A stretch of 64,000 nt of DNA from Alphaproteobacteria bacterium. Its GTDB lineage: Bacteria; Pseudomonadota; Alphaproteobacteria; Micavibrionales; Micavibrionaceae. The notes under the pieces are model-generated. The model did no database searches. It was given only the letters and a program-made list of their open reading frames with translations, and had not been told where the DNA came from. Positions 8,674-16,967 of the stretch are shown in pieces. The stretch covers positions 1 to 64,000 of the forward strand of contig JAJFGU010000021.1 of the NCBI GenBank assembly GCA_021775955.1, written 5' to 3'. Position numbers and translations under genes: made by a program. Position 1 is the first letter of the stretch. Every line of letters starts with the position of its first letter.

Positions 8674-8744
8674 CCCCCGCTCCCCCTTCCTGACCTCAAT
8701 CAAAACTATGTTGTTTGGTTGAGGTCAGGAAGGGGGAGCGGGGG
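8674..8744. repeat. perfect 26-bp inverted repeat, candidate origin of transfer
   Basis: Left arm 8674-8699 and right arm 8719-8744 are exact reverse complements (26 of 26) around a 19-base loop at 8700-8718; about five more base pairs can form inside the loop. The arms are GC-rich in an otherwise AT-rich non-coding stretch between the mobilization operon and the tRNA fragment. Position and symmetry fit an oriT, a single-strand origin or a cruciform binding site. No nick-site family is recognised. Confidence 0.7.
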
Positions 8745-8772
8745 CATCTCTTACCTATAAAGGTGTTTGAAC

Positions 8773-8809
8773 AATTAACCTATGAAATACTGTTTTTCAT
8801 AGGTTAATT
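8773..8809. repeat. perfect 15-bp inverted repeat
   Basis: AATTAACCTATGAAA (8773-8787) and TTTCATAGGTTAATT (8795-8809) flank a 7-base loop. It is only 28 bases beyond the 26-bp inverted repeat, and part of the arm (CATAGG) recurs just after it. It is a likely protein-binding site or second hairpin in the same control region. Confidence 0.7.
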
Positions 8810-8989
8810 CATAGGCGTTTTTAAAAAATCAGGTGGGATCGTCCTTCATTCGTATGAAAGCATTTGCTCTTTCCACGGAATCGTATTTATATTGTAAAAC
8901 ATAAGAAAACTTACACATTTTCTTACACATACATAGATATATGGTAAAATTTATCAATTATTTCAAATGGTTATAGTTAGGGCGAAAAT

Positions 8990-9045
8990 ACTTAAAATCT
9001 GTTGTCCGTAAGGACGTGCGAGTTCAAGTCTCGCCGGGCCCACCA
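8990..9045 (+). tRNA. 3' half of tRNA-Leu(TAA): element attachment junction, not a complete gene
   Basis: The sequence from the anticodon loop (CTTAAAA, anticodon TAA at 8993-8995) through a long variable arm (GTCCGTAAGGAC), the T arm (GCGAG TTCAAGT CTCGC) and the acceptor strand to CCA at 9043-9045 matches tRNA-Leu. The 5' half is missing: upstream sequence cannot make the D arm or the acceptor pairing. This is what a tyrosine integrase leaves when it recombines at a tRNA anticodon loop. The intact tRNA would lie at the other end of the element, left of the window. Confidence 0.75.
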
Positions 9046-9881
9046 TCTTTTAGCATTTTCTCCATCAGATCCTCGAAAATTATATTTTCTGAATGCATTT
9101 CTTCTTTGGAGAAACGTTCTTCTGCAGCCAGCGAAATCTCGAGGAATGATATTAAGGAATCTTTTGTCTTTTTATCTTTAAAATCCTGCTTGTCGCTCCG
9201 AAGGTCGCTGAGAATTCTTTGCTTTGAATGCATAAATCCATCGTAGCTATCCTGATTGCTGAGAGAATCCAGCCTTTTGTAATAAATATGCAGCGGCTTA
9301 CAAAAATAATAAATTTTGTCGGTATACTCAAAGCAATCCATCATGAATTGCAGGTCTTCAAGATGCGCTACATCTTCATTGTACGAGACCGGAAAGCGCG
9401 CTTTATCATACAAATGAACACTGTCTCCGGTGTAGTGGATATTCTTATATTCGGAGCTGCTTAAAACTCTGTCCTCAGAAATATTTCCAACAATACGAAG
9501 ATGAGCGCCTTTTTCATCACGTATATCCAGCGCTGATGTCACCATGCCGTGCTCCTGCACTTTGGGAACGCACAGAGACAGCTTATCCGGCATGAAGCAA
9601 TCGTCCGCATCCAGGCTGGCAATGATGTTGCCCCTGGCATGGCGAACCCCTGTATTTCTTCCACGGCAAATTCCTGTTCCCACACCACCCGTCGAAAAAT
9701 GCCGGATGCGCTCATCCGCAACCCCCTGCCCTTTCAAAAACTCCTGATAATCAAACTGGTCGTCGGAAACAATCAGCAGCTCCCAGTCTTCGTAAGTCTG
9801 AGCCAAGACACTCTGGACTGACCTTAGAATATGGTCCCGCGCCTTATAGGCCGGCATAATAATGGATACAAGCTCTGCCAA
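9024..9881 (-). CDS. family 2 glycosyltransferase
   Basis: A 285-residue protein with the GT-A nucleotide-sugar binding start VSIIMPAYKARDHILRSVQS, followed by QTYEDWELLIVSDD and the metal-binding DxD-type motif LDADD near residue 95. The last third is helical and probably confers acceptor choice. It likely transfers a sugar from a nucleotide donor to a cell-surface glycan or lipid. Its C-terminal residues and stop (TGA at 9026-9024) are encoded on the strand opposite the T arm of the tRNA-Leu fragment. It is 13 bases from the CinA-like gene upstream on the same strand. The specific sugar cannot be inferred. Confidence 0.88.
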   Translation of the reverse strand: MAELVSIIMPAYKARDHILRSVQSVLAQTYEDWELLIVSDDQFDYQEFLKGQGVADERIRHFSTGGVGTGICRGRNTGVRHARGNIIASLDADDCFMPDKLSLCVPKVQEHGMVTSALDIRDEKGAHLRIVGNISEDRVLSSSEYKNIHYTGDSVHLYDKARFPVSYNEDVAHLEDLQFMMDCFEYTDKIYYFCKPLHIYYKRLDSLSNQDSYDGFMHSKQRILSDLRSDKQDFKDKKTKDSLISFLEISLAAEERFSKEEMHSENIIFEDLMEKMLKDGGPGET

Positions 9882-9893
9882 AACCCTGCCCCC

Positions 9894-10628
9894 CTAAATC
9901 AAAGTTTTGATGATTTCTTCCAGCTTCCCCACCGCCTCATCGATCTGGCTTTCATCCACGCCGCGCAAAACTAAATTGGTGCCGAAGACGCCATCCTCGT
10001 AAAACGGATAGCTGCCGATATCCATATCTGCGTATTGCTTTTGCAGCGCACCCAGCTTTTCAGCCACGATGCTTTCACGCAAATTGCAACGCACCGTCTT
10101 TGACAAAACCGGCGCGCCGGATTCCAACGTGTCCAGATAACTCTCCAGCATGCCCTGCATAATTCTGGGCACGCCCGCCATGACATAGACATTCTCAATA
10201 ACAAAGCCGGGCGCACCGGAAACCGGATTGGTAATAAGGCTCGCCCCATCGGGAATCATCGCCATTTTCTTTTGCGGCGGCGTGAGCGCCTGCCCCTGAT
10301 AATGATCTGTCATGATCGCCAGAGCCTCGTCATTGACCTTCACAGAGACTCCAAACGCGGCGGCAATACTGGCAGAGGTAATATCATCATGGGTCGGGCC
10401 GATGCCGCCCGTGGTAAAAACATAGTCATTTTCGCCGCGCAGCTCATTCACAGCCTTGACGATTTTATCTTCAATATCCGGCACCACCCGTACTTCCACC
10501 AGCACAATGCCCCGTGCCGCCAGCTTTTTGCCAATGTACGACGTATTCAGGTCCTGCGTCCTCCCTGAGAGGACTTCATTGCCGATCACGACCAGCGCAG
10601 CGCGGTATTGTTTTGAATCTGTCATCAT
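9894..10628 (-). CDS. CinA-like molybdopterin-binding domain protein
   Basis: A 244-residue protein of the MoaB/Mog fold. Signatures are VVIGNEVLSGRTQDLN near residue 14, FTTGGIGPTHDDITS near 70 and the later NPVSGAPGFVIENVYVMAGVPRIM. This matches stand-alone competence/damage-inducible protein A-like proteins lacking the C-terminal NMN deamidase domain, so pyridine-nucleotide recycling should not be assumed. A good ribosome site (AGGAAG) precedes ATG 10628. It is divergent from map, with about 40 bases between the starts, so the two promoters must overlap. The biochemical role of this short form is uncertain. Confidence 0.82.
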   Translation of the reverse strand: MMTDSKQYRAALVVIGNEVLSGRTQDLNTSYIGKKLAARGIVLVEVRVVPDIEDKIVKAVNELRGENDYVFTTGGIGPTHDDITSASIAAAFGVSVKVNDEALAIMTDHYQGQALTPPQKKMAMIPDGASLITNPVSGAPGFVIENVYVMAGVPRIMQGMLESYLDTLESGAPVLSKTVRCNLRESIVAEKLGALQKQYADMDIGSYPFYEDGVFGTNLVLRGVDESQIDEAVGKLEEIIKTLI

Positions 10629-10669
10629 CTTCCTATATATTCCGGTACTTTATAGGGCAAAGGACGACA

Positions 10670-11485
10670 ATGAACCAGCAAAACGCGCAAAAAATCACCG
10701 GCGACGGTATCGAAATCCACGATAAGGCGGATTTCGAAGGCATGCGCGTGGCCGGAAAGCTGGCGGCGCAGACACTGGATATGATCACCGAGCATGTCGT
10801 GCCCGGCGTCACCACCGAAAAACTCGACCAGCTCTGTCACGATTTTATTACCAAAAACGGAGCAATTCCGGCTCCGCTGAATTACAAAGGTTTCCCCAAA
10901 TCGATCTGCACCTCGGTCAATCATGTCATCTGTCACGGCATCCCGGGCGAAAAAATTCTCAAAGACGGTGATATTTTAAACATCGACGTCACGGTAATTG
11001 TTGACGGCTGGCACGGCGATACATCGCGCATGTATCTGCTCGGCGATAAAGTCCCGGTCAAAGCAAAGCGCCTGGTCGACATCACCTATGACTGCCTGAT
11101 GGCCGGAATCGAGGCGGTCAAACCCGGCAACACTTTTGGCGATATCGGCCATGCGATTCAGACCCTGGCGGAAGGGCAGCGCTTTTCCGTGGTCCGTGAT
11201 TTTTGCGGCCACGGCCTTGGCAAAGTTTTTCACGCCCCGCCCTCGATCATGCATGCTGCAGAGGCCGGCACCGGCCCGGTGTTTGAGCCCGGCATGTTCT
11301 TCACCATAGAGCCAATGATCAATGCCGGCGGTTGGCAGATGAAGGTGCTTTCCGATGGCTGGACGGCTGTGACCCGTGATCGTTCGCTCTCGGCGCAATT
11401 TGAGCATACGCTGGCTGTCACCGAAGATGGCTTCGAAATCTTTACACTTTCTCCTAAAGGATATACAAAACCACCTTATGGCTAA
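10670..11485 (+). CDS. map: type I methionine aminopeptidase
   Basis: A 271-residue enzyme that removes the initiator methionine from new proteins using two metal ions. The metal ligands are visible: aspartates in NIDVTVIVDGWHGDTSRMY, histidine in GHGLGKVFHAPP, and glutamates in TIEPMINAG and QFEHTLAVTEDG. ATG 10670 was chosen because AAAGGA precedes it and the protein then has normal family length; the longer open frame runs back into the divergent gene. The stop overlaps the start of radC by 8 bases. Map-radC adjacency is common in alphaproteobacteria. Confidence 0.96.
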   Translation: MNQQNAQKITGDGIEIHDKADFEGMRVAGKLAAQTLDMITEHVVPGVTTEKLDQLCHDFITKNGAIPAPLNYKGFPKSICTSVNHVICHGIPGEKILKDGDILNIDVTVIVDGWHGDTSRMYLLGDKVPVKAKRLVDITYDCLMAGIEAVKPGNTFGDIGHAIQTLAEGQRFSVVRDFCGHGLGKVFHAPPSIMHAAEAGTGPVFEPGMFFTIEPMINAGGWQMKVLSDGWTAVTRDRSLSAQFEHTLAVTEDGFEIFTLSPKGYTKPPYG

Positions 11486-12188
11486 CCCCCGAAAAAAAGA
11501 CGCGCAAAAAGAAGAAACCCCGCATTACGCTGGCCACCGCCAGCGCCTGCGTGCGCGTTTTGCCGAAGGCGGCCCCGATGCACTCGCCGATTACGAGCTG
11601 TTAGAGCTCACCTTGTTCCTGGCCATTCCCCGCCGTGATGTAAAACCGTTGGCCAAACGCTTGCTCGCACGTTTCGGTGGTCTGCCCGAGCTGATGAATG
11701 CCAGCGCCGAAGAGCTGCAAAAAATCGACGGGCTTAGTGAGAGCGCAGCGCTCGCGCTTAAGACCATGACCGCTTTATCCCACCGCGCGCTGAAGGCGGA
11801 AGTAATGAAAAAGCCGGTGCTGAATAACTGGACACGGCTGATGGATTATTGCCACGCCACCATGGCACATGAACAAAAAGAGCATTTTCGCATTTTATTT
11901 TTGAACAAGAAGAACGAGCTCATTGCCGATGAGATTCAAAATTCCGGCACCGTCGATCATACGCCCGCCTATCCGCGCGAGATCATGAAGCGCACGCTAG
12001 AGCTTGGTGCGACCGCGATCATTCTCGTGCACAACCACCCCAGCGGCGATCCGAAACCCAGCCAGGCCGATATCGACATGACCAACGGTATTATAGGTGC
12101 GGCCAAGCCCTTCAACATCATCATCCACGACCATATTGTTGTGTCCCGCAGCGGCTATAGCAGTTTCAAGAATCTGGGATTGATTTAA
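11478..12188 (+). CDS. radC: RadC/JAMM-domain protein
   Basis: A 236-residue protein. The N-terminal half has a helix-hairpin-helix region (YELLELTLFLAIPRRDVKPLA, then LQKIDGLSESAALALKT), and the C-terminal JAMM/MPN+ domain carries VHNHPSGDPKPSQAD, the H-x-H-x7-S-x2-D zinc motif. RadC was once described as DNA repair, but its actual role is unsettled; JAMM folds are usually metallo-isopeptidases or scaffolds. ATG 11478 overlaps the map stop codon, indicating translational coupling. It is convergent with the MFS gene, overlapping by 4 bases. Confidence 0.92.
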   Translation: MANPRKKDAQKEETPHYAGHRQRLRARFAEGGPDALADYELLELTLFLAIPRRDVKPLAKRLLARFGGLPELMNASAEELQKIDGLSESAALALKTMTALSHRALKAEVMKKPVLNNWTRLMDYCHATMAHEQKEHFRILFLNKKNELIADEIQNSGTVDHTPAYPREIMKRTLELGATAIILVHNHPSGDPKPSQADIDMTNGIIGAAKPFNIIIHDHIVVSRSGYSSFKNLGLI

Positions 12189-13426
12189 CCACCGTCTTCC
12201 GTTTCGACCATTTCCGACATCACCGGAGAAATCCGCGCCGGCATCGGCGTAAATTCGCTTTGCTCGGCCACGGGAACGTTGCGCGAAACAATCGTACGCC
12301 AGAGCGAGAGCAAGGTGAACACCGCATGTACGATAGCAATGGTCAAAAAGAACCCGGCATTGCCCAGCGTCACCATCAGCAAGGTTGTCAAAACCGGCCC
12401 CACAATCGCCCCGGCGCCATTGACCAGAATAAGCTTGCCGCTGGCCCGCGTCATCGCCCGCGACGAAAGCTTGTCATTCACGTGGGCGATGCTGAGCGCA
12501 TAAATCGGAAAACTAAAACCACCAATTAAAAATACGGCGCCATGTATCGCCGGTATATTACCCGCCAAAGACCCTTCGAACAAAAATGCGGTAAAGGCCA
12601 GCGCCGCCGACACCAGCGCCGTCATAGTTAGAATCAATTGCCGTCCGACACGATCCGACAACATGCCGAGCGGATACTGCATGACCACACCGCCCAGAAT
12701 AAAAAACGCCATGAAGTTGGCAATTTGCGGCGTGTTAAAACCGATCTGATACGCGTAGACCGCACCAATCGTGAGCACCGCTCCGCCCTGCATGCCACTG
12801 GCAAACACGCCATAGACCCCTTGCGGCGAAAGTTTTAAAAGCTGGCGCAGCGAGATAATCTCCGGCGCTTCGAAATCCGGCGCCGGACGTGGAATCAGCG
12901 CGAGCGGCACCATGGAGAGCGACACCAGCGCCGAAGTTATCACGAACAATTCAACCGCCGCCGGGTTGGCAATATTGATCAGATATTGTCCAAAAATCAG
13001 TCCTGCATAGGACGTCATCATATAGCTGGCCAGCAGCGTACCGCGCGTTTTTTTATTGGCCGCATTGTTAAGCCAGCTTTCCACCACCACAAACAAACCG
13101 GCATAGCCAAAACCTGTCAAAATCCGAAACACGCCCCACAAAACCGGGTTGTCGCTCACCACATGCAACAGCACCGTCACCGACGCGATCGAGGCCAACG
13201 CGGCAAAAACGCGGATATGGCCGACCCGCTCCACTAGATGCGGCGCCATGATCGAGCCGGACAGAAAGCCGATATAATAACACGACATGACAAGGCCGAT
13301 GGTGGGCACCGAAAACCCCTCCAGCCCCGCGCGCACACCCAGCAACGTGCCCTGCAACCCGTTGGCCAGCATCAGAATCGAAAGCCCGAAAAACAAGGGC
13401 CAGGTATCTGCTATTATCTTGCGCAT
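12185..13426 (-). CDS. MFS transporter, YcaD-like
   Basis: A 413-residue integral membrane protein with about 12 helices in two halves and a basic loop near residue 190-200. MFS-A-like motifs appear after helix 2 (HLVERVGHIRV) and in the second half (YPLGMLSDRVGRQ). The layout resembles the YcaD family of putative drug or metabolite exporters; the substrate is unknown. The C-terminal 30 residues form a soluble acidic tail (MSEMVETEDGG). A GGGGGAA ribosome site lies just upstream of ATG 13426. It is convergent with radC. Confidence 0.88.
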   Translation of the reverse strand: MRKIIADTWPLFFGLSILMLANGLQGTLLGVRAGLEGFSVPTIGLVMSCYYIGFLSGSIMAPHLVERVGHIRVFAALASIASVTVLLHVVSDNPVLWGVFRILTGFGYAGLFVVVESWLNNAANKKTRGTLLASYMMTSYAGLIFGQYLINIANPAAVELFVITSALVSLSMVPLALIPRPAPDFEAPEIISLRQLLKLSPQGVYGVFASGMQGGAVLTIGAVYAYQIGFNTPQIANFMAFFILGGVVMQYPLGMLSDRVGRQLILTMTALVSAALAFTAFLFEGSLAGNIPAIHGAVFLIGGFSFPIYALSIAHVNDKLSSRAMTRASGKLILVNGAGAIVGPVLTTLLMVTLGNAGFFLTIAIVHAVFTLLSLWRTIVSRNVPVAEQSEFTPMPARISPVMSEMVETEDGG

Positions 13427-13513
13427 GAATATTTATTCCCCCAGGGCTTTATCTTTACTGATCCTGCCCTGCAAGCAAAGCAGAAAACGTGGGCGCGTTT
13501 TAGGAATTTGGGA

Positions 13514-14326
13514 TTAACTTAGGTCATTCAAAAACAAACCGACTGCTTCTGAAATTTCATCCTTTTTAATATGGCCGTCTTCGTCTTTTAATCTGTGATC
13601 AGCGCCTTCTATTACAACAATCCTGTTGTTAGGATGCTGGTTCGGTAAACTTTTTGCAAATTCGATTGTATCATTTGCTGGACACACAGCATCGTTAAAT
13701 CCAACCAAAAATAAAATAGGCATCGTAAGTCGATCTGCAAGCGGATAAAGATCTTGCTTCAACCAATCATTTTCCCATATGGACCAAGGAACCTGACCTG
13801 GCTCATTGTAAGGCGGCTCCGGATCTTGTTTAAAAGAGCCAGCGGCTTGCCATTGTGCCAAATGGTCCTTGGACCAGGCGGCTTTAAGTTTTTTACCTGA
13901 AATCATGGGTGAAGCGGCAATAACAAATTTTGTCTGATCAGGATTTTCAGCCGCTATTTGAAGAGCTGACATCCCGGCCACACTATGGCCGGCTATGGCA
14001 AAACTTTTCGACAACCAGCCTGGCTTAGCTCTCTGCACCCAAGAAAGAGAATCTCTTATATCCTGAGTATGGCACCCAATAGTATATTCATGAAGCTCGC
14101 CAGCACTGTCATTGATATGTGAATTTGTGGCATCGACTTGCAAAACTGGATGATGATTATCATTGATAGCCCTAACAAAAGCCTGGTTATGAGCTGTCCA
14201 GCAGGCACTAGCAAAGCCATGACTCCAAAGAACAAGGGTTTTTTCAGAACCAGTTACTGGCCTGTAAAACACATGCATGCTGGCTTCACGATCATTAACA
14301 ATTTGAAATAGATCACCTATACTCAT
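13514..14326 (-). CDS. alpha/beta hydrolase
   Basis: A 270-residue soluble protein with the alpha/beta-hydrolase triad in order: nucleophile elbow GHSVAG with Ser115, an aspartate in VGFNDAVCPAND, and histidine in EGADHRLKDEDGH. The oxyanion segment is LWSHGFAS near residue 33. The family covers esterases, lipases and dienelactone hydrolases, and the substrate is not predictable. A minus-strand promoter (TTGACA 14376-14371, 17 bases, TTTAAT 14353-14348) lies just upstream. It is not coupled to its neighbours. Confidence 0.85.
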   Translation of the reverse strand: MSIGDLFQIVNDREASMHVFYRPVTGSEKTLVLWSHGFASACWTAHNQAFVRAINDNHHPVLQVDATNSHINDSAGELHEYTIGCHTQDIRDSLSWVQRAKPGWLSKSFAIAGHSVAGMSALQIAAENPDQTKFVIAASPMISGKKLKAAWSKDHLAQWQAAGSFKQDPEPPYNEPGQVPWSIWENDWLKQDLYPLADRLTMPILFLVGFNDAVCPANDTIEFAKSLPNQHPNNRIVVIEGADHRLKDEDGHIKKDEISEAVGLFLNDLS

Positions 14327-14347
14327 AACGCTCCTTATAGACCGGAG

Positions 14348-14376
14348 ATTAAATCAGATTTTTTGGAATATGTCAA
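14348..14376 (-). promoter_or_regulatory. predicted promoter of the alpha/beta hydrolase gene
   Basis: On the minus strand, TTGACA (14376-14371), a 17-base spacer and TTTAAT (14353-14348). It shares the extended TTGACATA start with several other promoters in the window. Confidence 0.6.
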
Positions 14377-14389
14377 ACTATGCTTGACT

Positions 14390-14418
14390 TTTAAGGACTT
14401 TTTTCCTATAGTAGTGCT
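14390..14418 (+). promoter_or_regulatory. strong sigma70-type promoter without an evident gene
   Basis: TTGACT, a spacer of 17 bases and TATAGT on the plus strand. Transcription would begin near 14425 and cross about 400 bases lacking a recognisable gene before the L,D-transpeptidase at 14840. It could express a small RNA or a long leader. Confidence 0.5.
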
Positions 14419-14662
14419 ATGGAACAGATAGCAACACCACAGCGGTCCGCACCCGTGCAGAGCACCAACGGGAAAGGAAAGGCTTCACCACAACACCCCC
14501 TGCCCTCTTTGCCCACCCTGTCGTGCCGAAGCTCCACAGGAGCGATGGAGGATGGGGCAAACCTAGAAGGCTTAGATTGTGTAAAATTAAATTGTATAAA
14601 ATCACTACCGAAGAGGCGAAATATTCAAATACCATAATGCAGAAATCCATTAGTTTGAAGGC

Positions 14663-14692
14663 AAAAAACCCCTGGAAAGAGACTAAAGGACC
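14663..14692. repeat. 30-base dispersed repeat, copy 1 (inverted relative to 28186-28215)
   Basis: The reverse complement of 14663-14692 matches 28186-28215 at 27 of 30 positions; the three mismatches are in the centre. Both outer 13-base blocks are exact (GGTCCTTTAGTCT and CCAGGGGTTTTTT). Both copies are in non-coding DNA. Confidence 0.75.
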
Positions 14693-14839
14693 TTATTTTA
14701 TCTATTAATATCAACAGCTTATATAGCAAAATCGGCTAAAAAGGCCATAAAAAACCCTTATAAATCAGTGTGATAAAAAAGCTCTGTTTAAAAAAATCCA
14801 CCGCTTGTCCCGCGATTTGGCGCATGGTAATTCATAAAC

Positions 14840-15592
14840 ATGACTCGCATTTTCACAATTCTTATAATTTTTCTGACCCTCCCTGCCCTGACCGGCTGCC
14901 AGACCTGGAAAGAGGCGCAGATGGCGTGGATTCGCACCTATATCCTGCCGCAGATGGAGCAGGAAATGGCGCAGCAGGATGAGGTGGAATTCCAGCTTGG
15001 TGCGCCGACATTCCTGCGTATTTACAAGGAAGAAGCAGTGCTCGAAGCCTGGCTGCAGGATGAGCGAAGCGGGCGTTATGAGCTGTTCAAGACCTATCCG
15101 ATCTGCAATTATTCCGGGACCCTCGGCCCGAAACTCCAGGAAGGCGACAAGCAATCACCGGAAGGGTTTTACGAGGTCAGCGAGGAATGGCTCTGGCCGT
15201 CGAGCAAGTATCATTTGGCGATGAATATCGGCTTTCCCAATGAGTACGACAAGGCGCATGGCCGCACCGGATCGCACCTGATGATCCATGGTGATTGCTT
15301 CTCGGAAGGCTGCTACGCCATGACCGATCCGCAAATCGAGGAAATTTACGTTCTGACCGAGCAGAGCCTTCTGGCCGGCAATGAGAGCGTTCCGGTCCAT
15401 ATTTTCCCGTTTCGCATGAACGGGGTGAAACTGGAAGAACACCGCGGCGATCCGTGGATGCGCTATTGGATCAACCTCAAGCGCGGCCATGACATTTTCG
15501 AGCAAACCCGCGTGCCGCCTATTGTCGGCGTGACGGACGGGCTTTATGTGTTTGAGCCCCAGCGTTATATAACCGCTGAAGGCGGCGTCTGA
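14840..15592 (+). CDS. L,D-transpeptidase (YkuD domain) lipoprotein, YafK-like
   Basis: A 250-residue protein with a lipoprotein signal peptide: hydrophobic residues 4-16, then lipobox LTGC with Cys20. The YkuD catalytic motif is visible as MIHGDCFSEGCYAM, with His150 and nucleophile Cys158. Such enzymes cross-link or trim peptidoglycan stem peptides, or attach proteins to them. It resembles the YafK/ErfK side of the family, whose members may hydrolyse rather than form cross-links. It should sit in the periplasm anchored to a membrane. No strong ribosome site precedes the ATG. It is followed 65 bases later by purB but is probably independent. Confidence 0.88.
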   Translation: MTRIFTILIIFLTLPALTGCQTWKEAQMAWIRTYILPQMEQEMAQQDEVEFQLGAPTFLRIYKEEAVLEAWLQDERSGRYELFKTYPICNYSGTLGPKLQEGDKQSPEGFYEVSEEWLWPSSKYHLAMNIGFPNEYDKAHGRTGSHLMIHGDCFSEGCYAMTDPQIEEIYVLTEQSLLAGNESVPVHIFPFRMNGVKLEEHRGDPWMRYWINLKRGHDIFEQTRVPPIVGVTDGLYVFEPQRYITAEGGV

Positions 15593-15657
15593 TTTGGCCT
15601 TGATATCTGCAAAAAAATGTAATATTTTCAGGGCCCTAAAGAAAGAAAAGCAAGAGA

Positions 15658-16956
15658 ATGATACCTAGATACACACGCCCCGAAATGGCCGCGATATTCG
15701 AGCCCGAGAACCGCTTCAAGATATGGCTGGAGATTGAAACGCTGGCCTGCGAGAAAATGGCCGAGCTTGGCGTCATCCCGGACAGCGTGCCCAAAGCCCT
15801 GCGCGACAAAGGTGGATTTGACGTTGCACGGATTGACGAGATCGAAGCCGAGGTTAAACATGATGTCATCGCCTTCCTGACATCTGTGGCAGAACATATA
15901 GGCGAAGATGCGCGCTTCGTCCACCAGGGCATGACGAGCTCAGACGTCATCGATACAGCCTTCGCCGTACAACTAACGCAAGCTGCCGATATTATATTGC
16001 GGGATCTGGATAAGGTTCTCGCAGCGCTCAAGAAACGCGCTGAGGAGCACAAAGATACAATCTGCATCGGCCGCTCTCACGGTATTCACGCCGAGCCGAC
16101 AACATTCGGTCTCAAGCTCGCCGGGCATTATGCCGCGTTCAAACGTGCCAAAACCCGCCTTATCGCGGCGCGGGCTGAAATTGCGACCTGCTCGATTTCC
16201 GGCGCTGTCGGCACTTACGCCACGATTAACCCAAGTGTGGAAGATTACGTCGCTAAGCGCCTGAACCTGACCCCTGAAACTGTTTCAACGCAGGTCATTC
16301 CACGTGATCGTCATGCGATGTTCTTTGTGACACTTGGTGTGATTGCCTCAAGCATTGAGAACATCTCTGTTGAAATCCGCCATCTACAACGCACCGAAGT
16401 CCGCGAGGCCGAAGAATTCTTCGATGCCAAGCAAAAAGGCTCCTCCGCAATGCCGCATAAACGCAACCCGATTTCAACCGAGAACCTCACCGGACAAGCG
16501 CGTATCATTCGCGCTGCTGTCACGCCAGCGCTGGAAAACGTAGCGCTGTGGCATGAGCGCGACATCTCTCATTCCGCCGTTGAACGTACGATTTTGCCCG
16601 ATGCGCTGATCTCTGCCGATTATGCGCTGAACAGGCTTGCCGGTGTGATCGACAAACTCCTCGTTTATCCTGATACGATGATGGATAATCTCGAGAAAAT
16701 GGGCGGATTGGTGTTCTCACAGCGCGTTTTGCTCGCCCTTACGCAAGCTGACACGAGCCGCGAGGATGCCTATCGTATGGTCCAGCGCAACGCCATGAAG
16801 GTTTGGGAAAGCAAGGGTGAAACCACGTTCATGGAAGCGCTGCTGGGAGATGACGAAGTCACCGCAAAACTCGACGAGGGTAAATTAAAAGGAATCTTTG
16901 ACTACAAACATTACACAACCCATATTGATTCCATATTGAAACGGGCTTTGAGCTAA
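15658..16956 (+). CDS. purB: adenylosuccinate lyase
   Basis: A 432-residue member of the fumarase/aspartase superfamily, full length. Signature segments are GRSHGIHAEPTTFGLK (catalytic histidine region), TSSDVIDTA, and the mobile loop GSSAMPHKRNPI holding the catalytic serine. It removes fumarate from SAICAR and from adenylosuccinate in purine synthesis, and works as a homotetramer in the cytoplasm. bfr follows 11 bases after the stop, so the two may share a transcript although they are functionally unrelated. Confidence 0.97.
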   Translation: MIPRYTRPEMAAIFEPENRFKIWLEIETLACEKMAELGVIPDSVPKALRDKGGFDVARIDEIEAEVKHDVIAFLTSVAEHIGEDARFVHQGMTSSDVIDTAFAVQLTQAADIILRDLDKVLAALKKRAEEHKDTICIGRSHGIHAEPTTFGLKLAGHYAAFKRAKTRLIAARAEIATCSISGAVGTYATINPSVEDYVAKRLNLTPETVSTQVIPRDRHAMFFVTLGVIASSIENISVEIRHLQRTEVREAEEFFDAKQKGSSAMPHKRNPISTENLTGQARIIRAAVTPALENVALWHERDISHSAVERTILPDALISADYALNRLAGVIDKLLVYPDTMMDNLEKMGGLVFSQRVLLALTQADTSREDAYRMVQRNAMKVWESKGETTFMEALLGDDEVTAKLDEGKLKGIFDYKHYTTHIDSILKRALS

Positions 16957-16967
16957 AGGAGAAAACC

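Larger units (their letters stand above)
14327..14839. other. non-coding interval with divergent promoters and a dispersed repeat
   Basis: No convincing gene in 513 bases. It holds the hydrolase promoter, a strong plus-strand promoter (14390-14418) and a 30-base repeat at 14663-14692. A 72-residue plus frame beginning at 14419 has no ribosome site and an unconvincing composition. A small RNA starting near 14425 is the main alternative. Confidence 0.5.

Noticed and set aside
8990-9045. Complete functional tRNA-Leu
   Set aside because: The 5' half, D arm and acceptor partner are missing upstream, so only a 3' half is present.
14419-14637. 72-residue plus-strand and 77-residue minus-strand frames
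   Set aside because: Overlapping frames of odd composition on both strands without ribosome sites; better explained as non-coding DNA.
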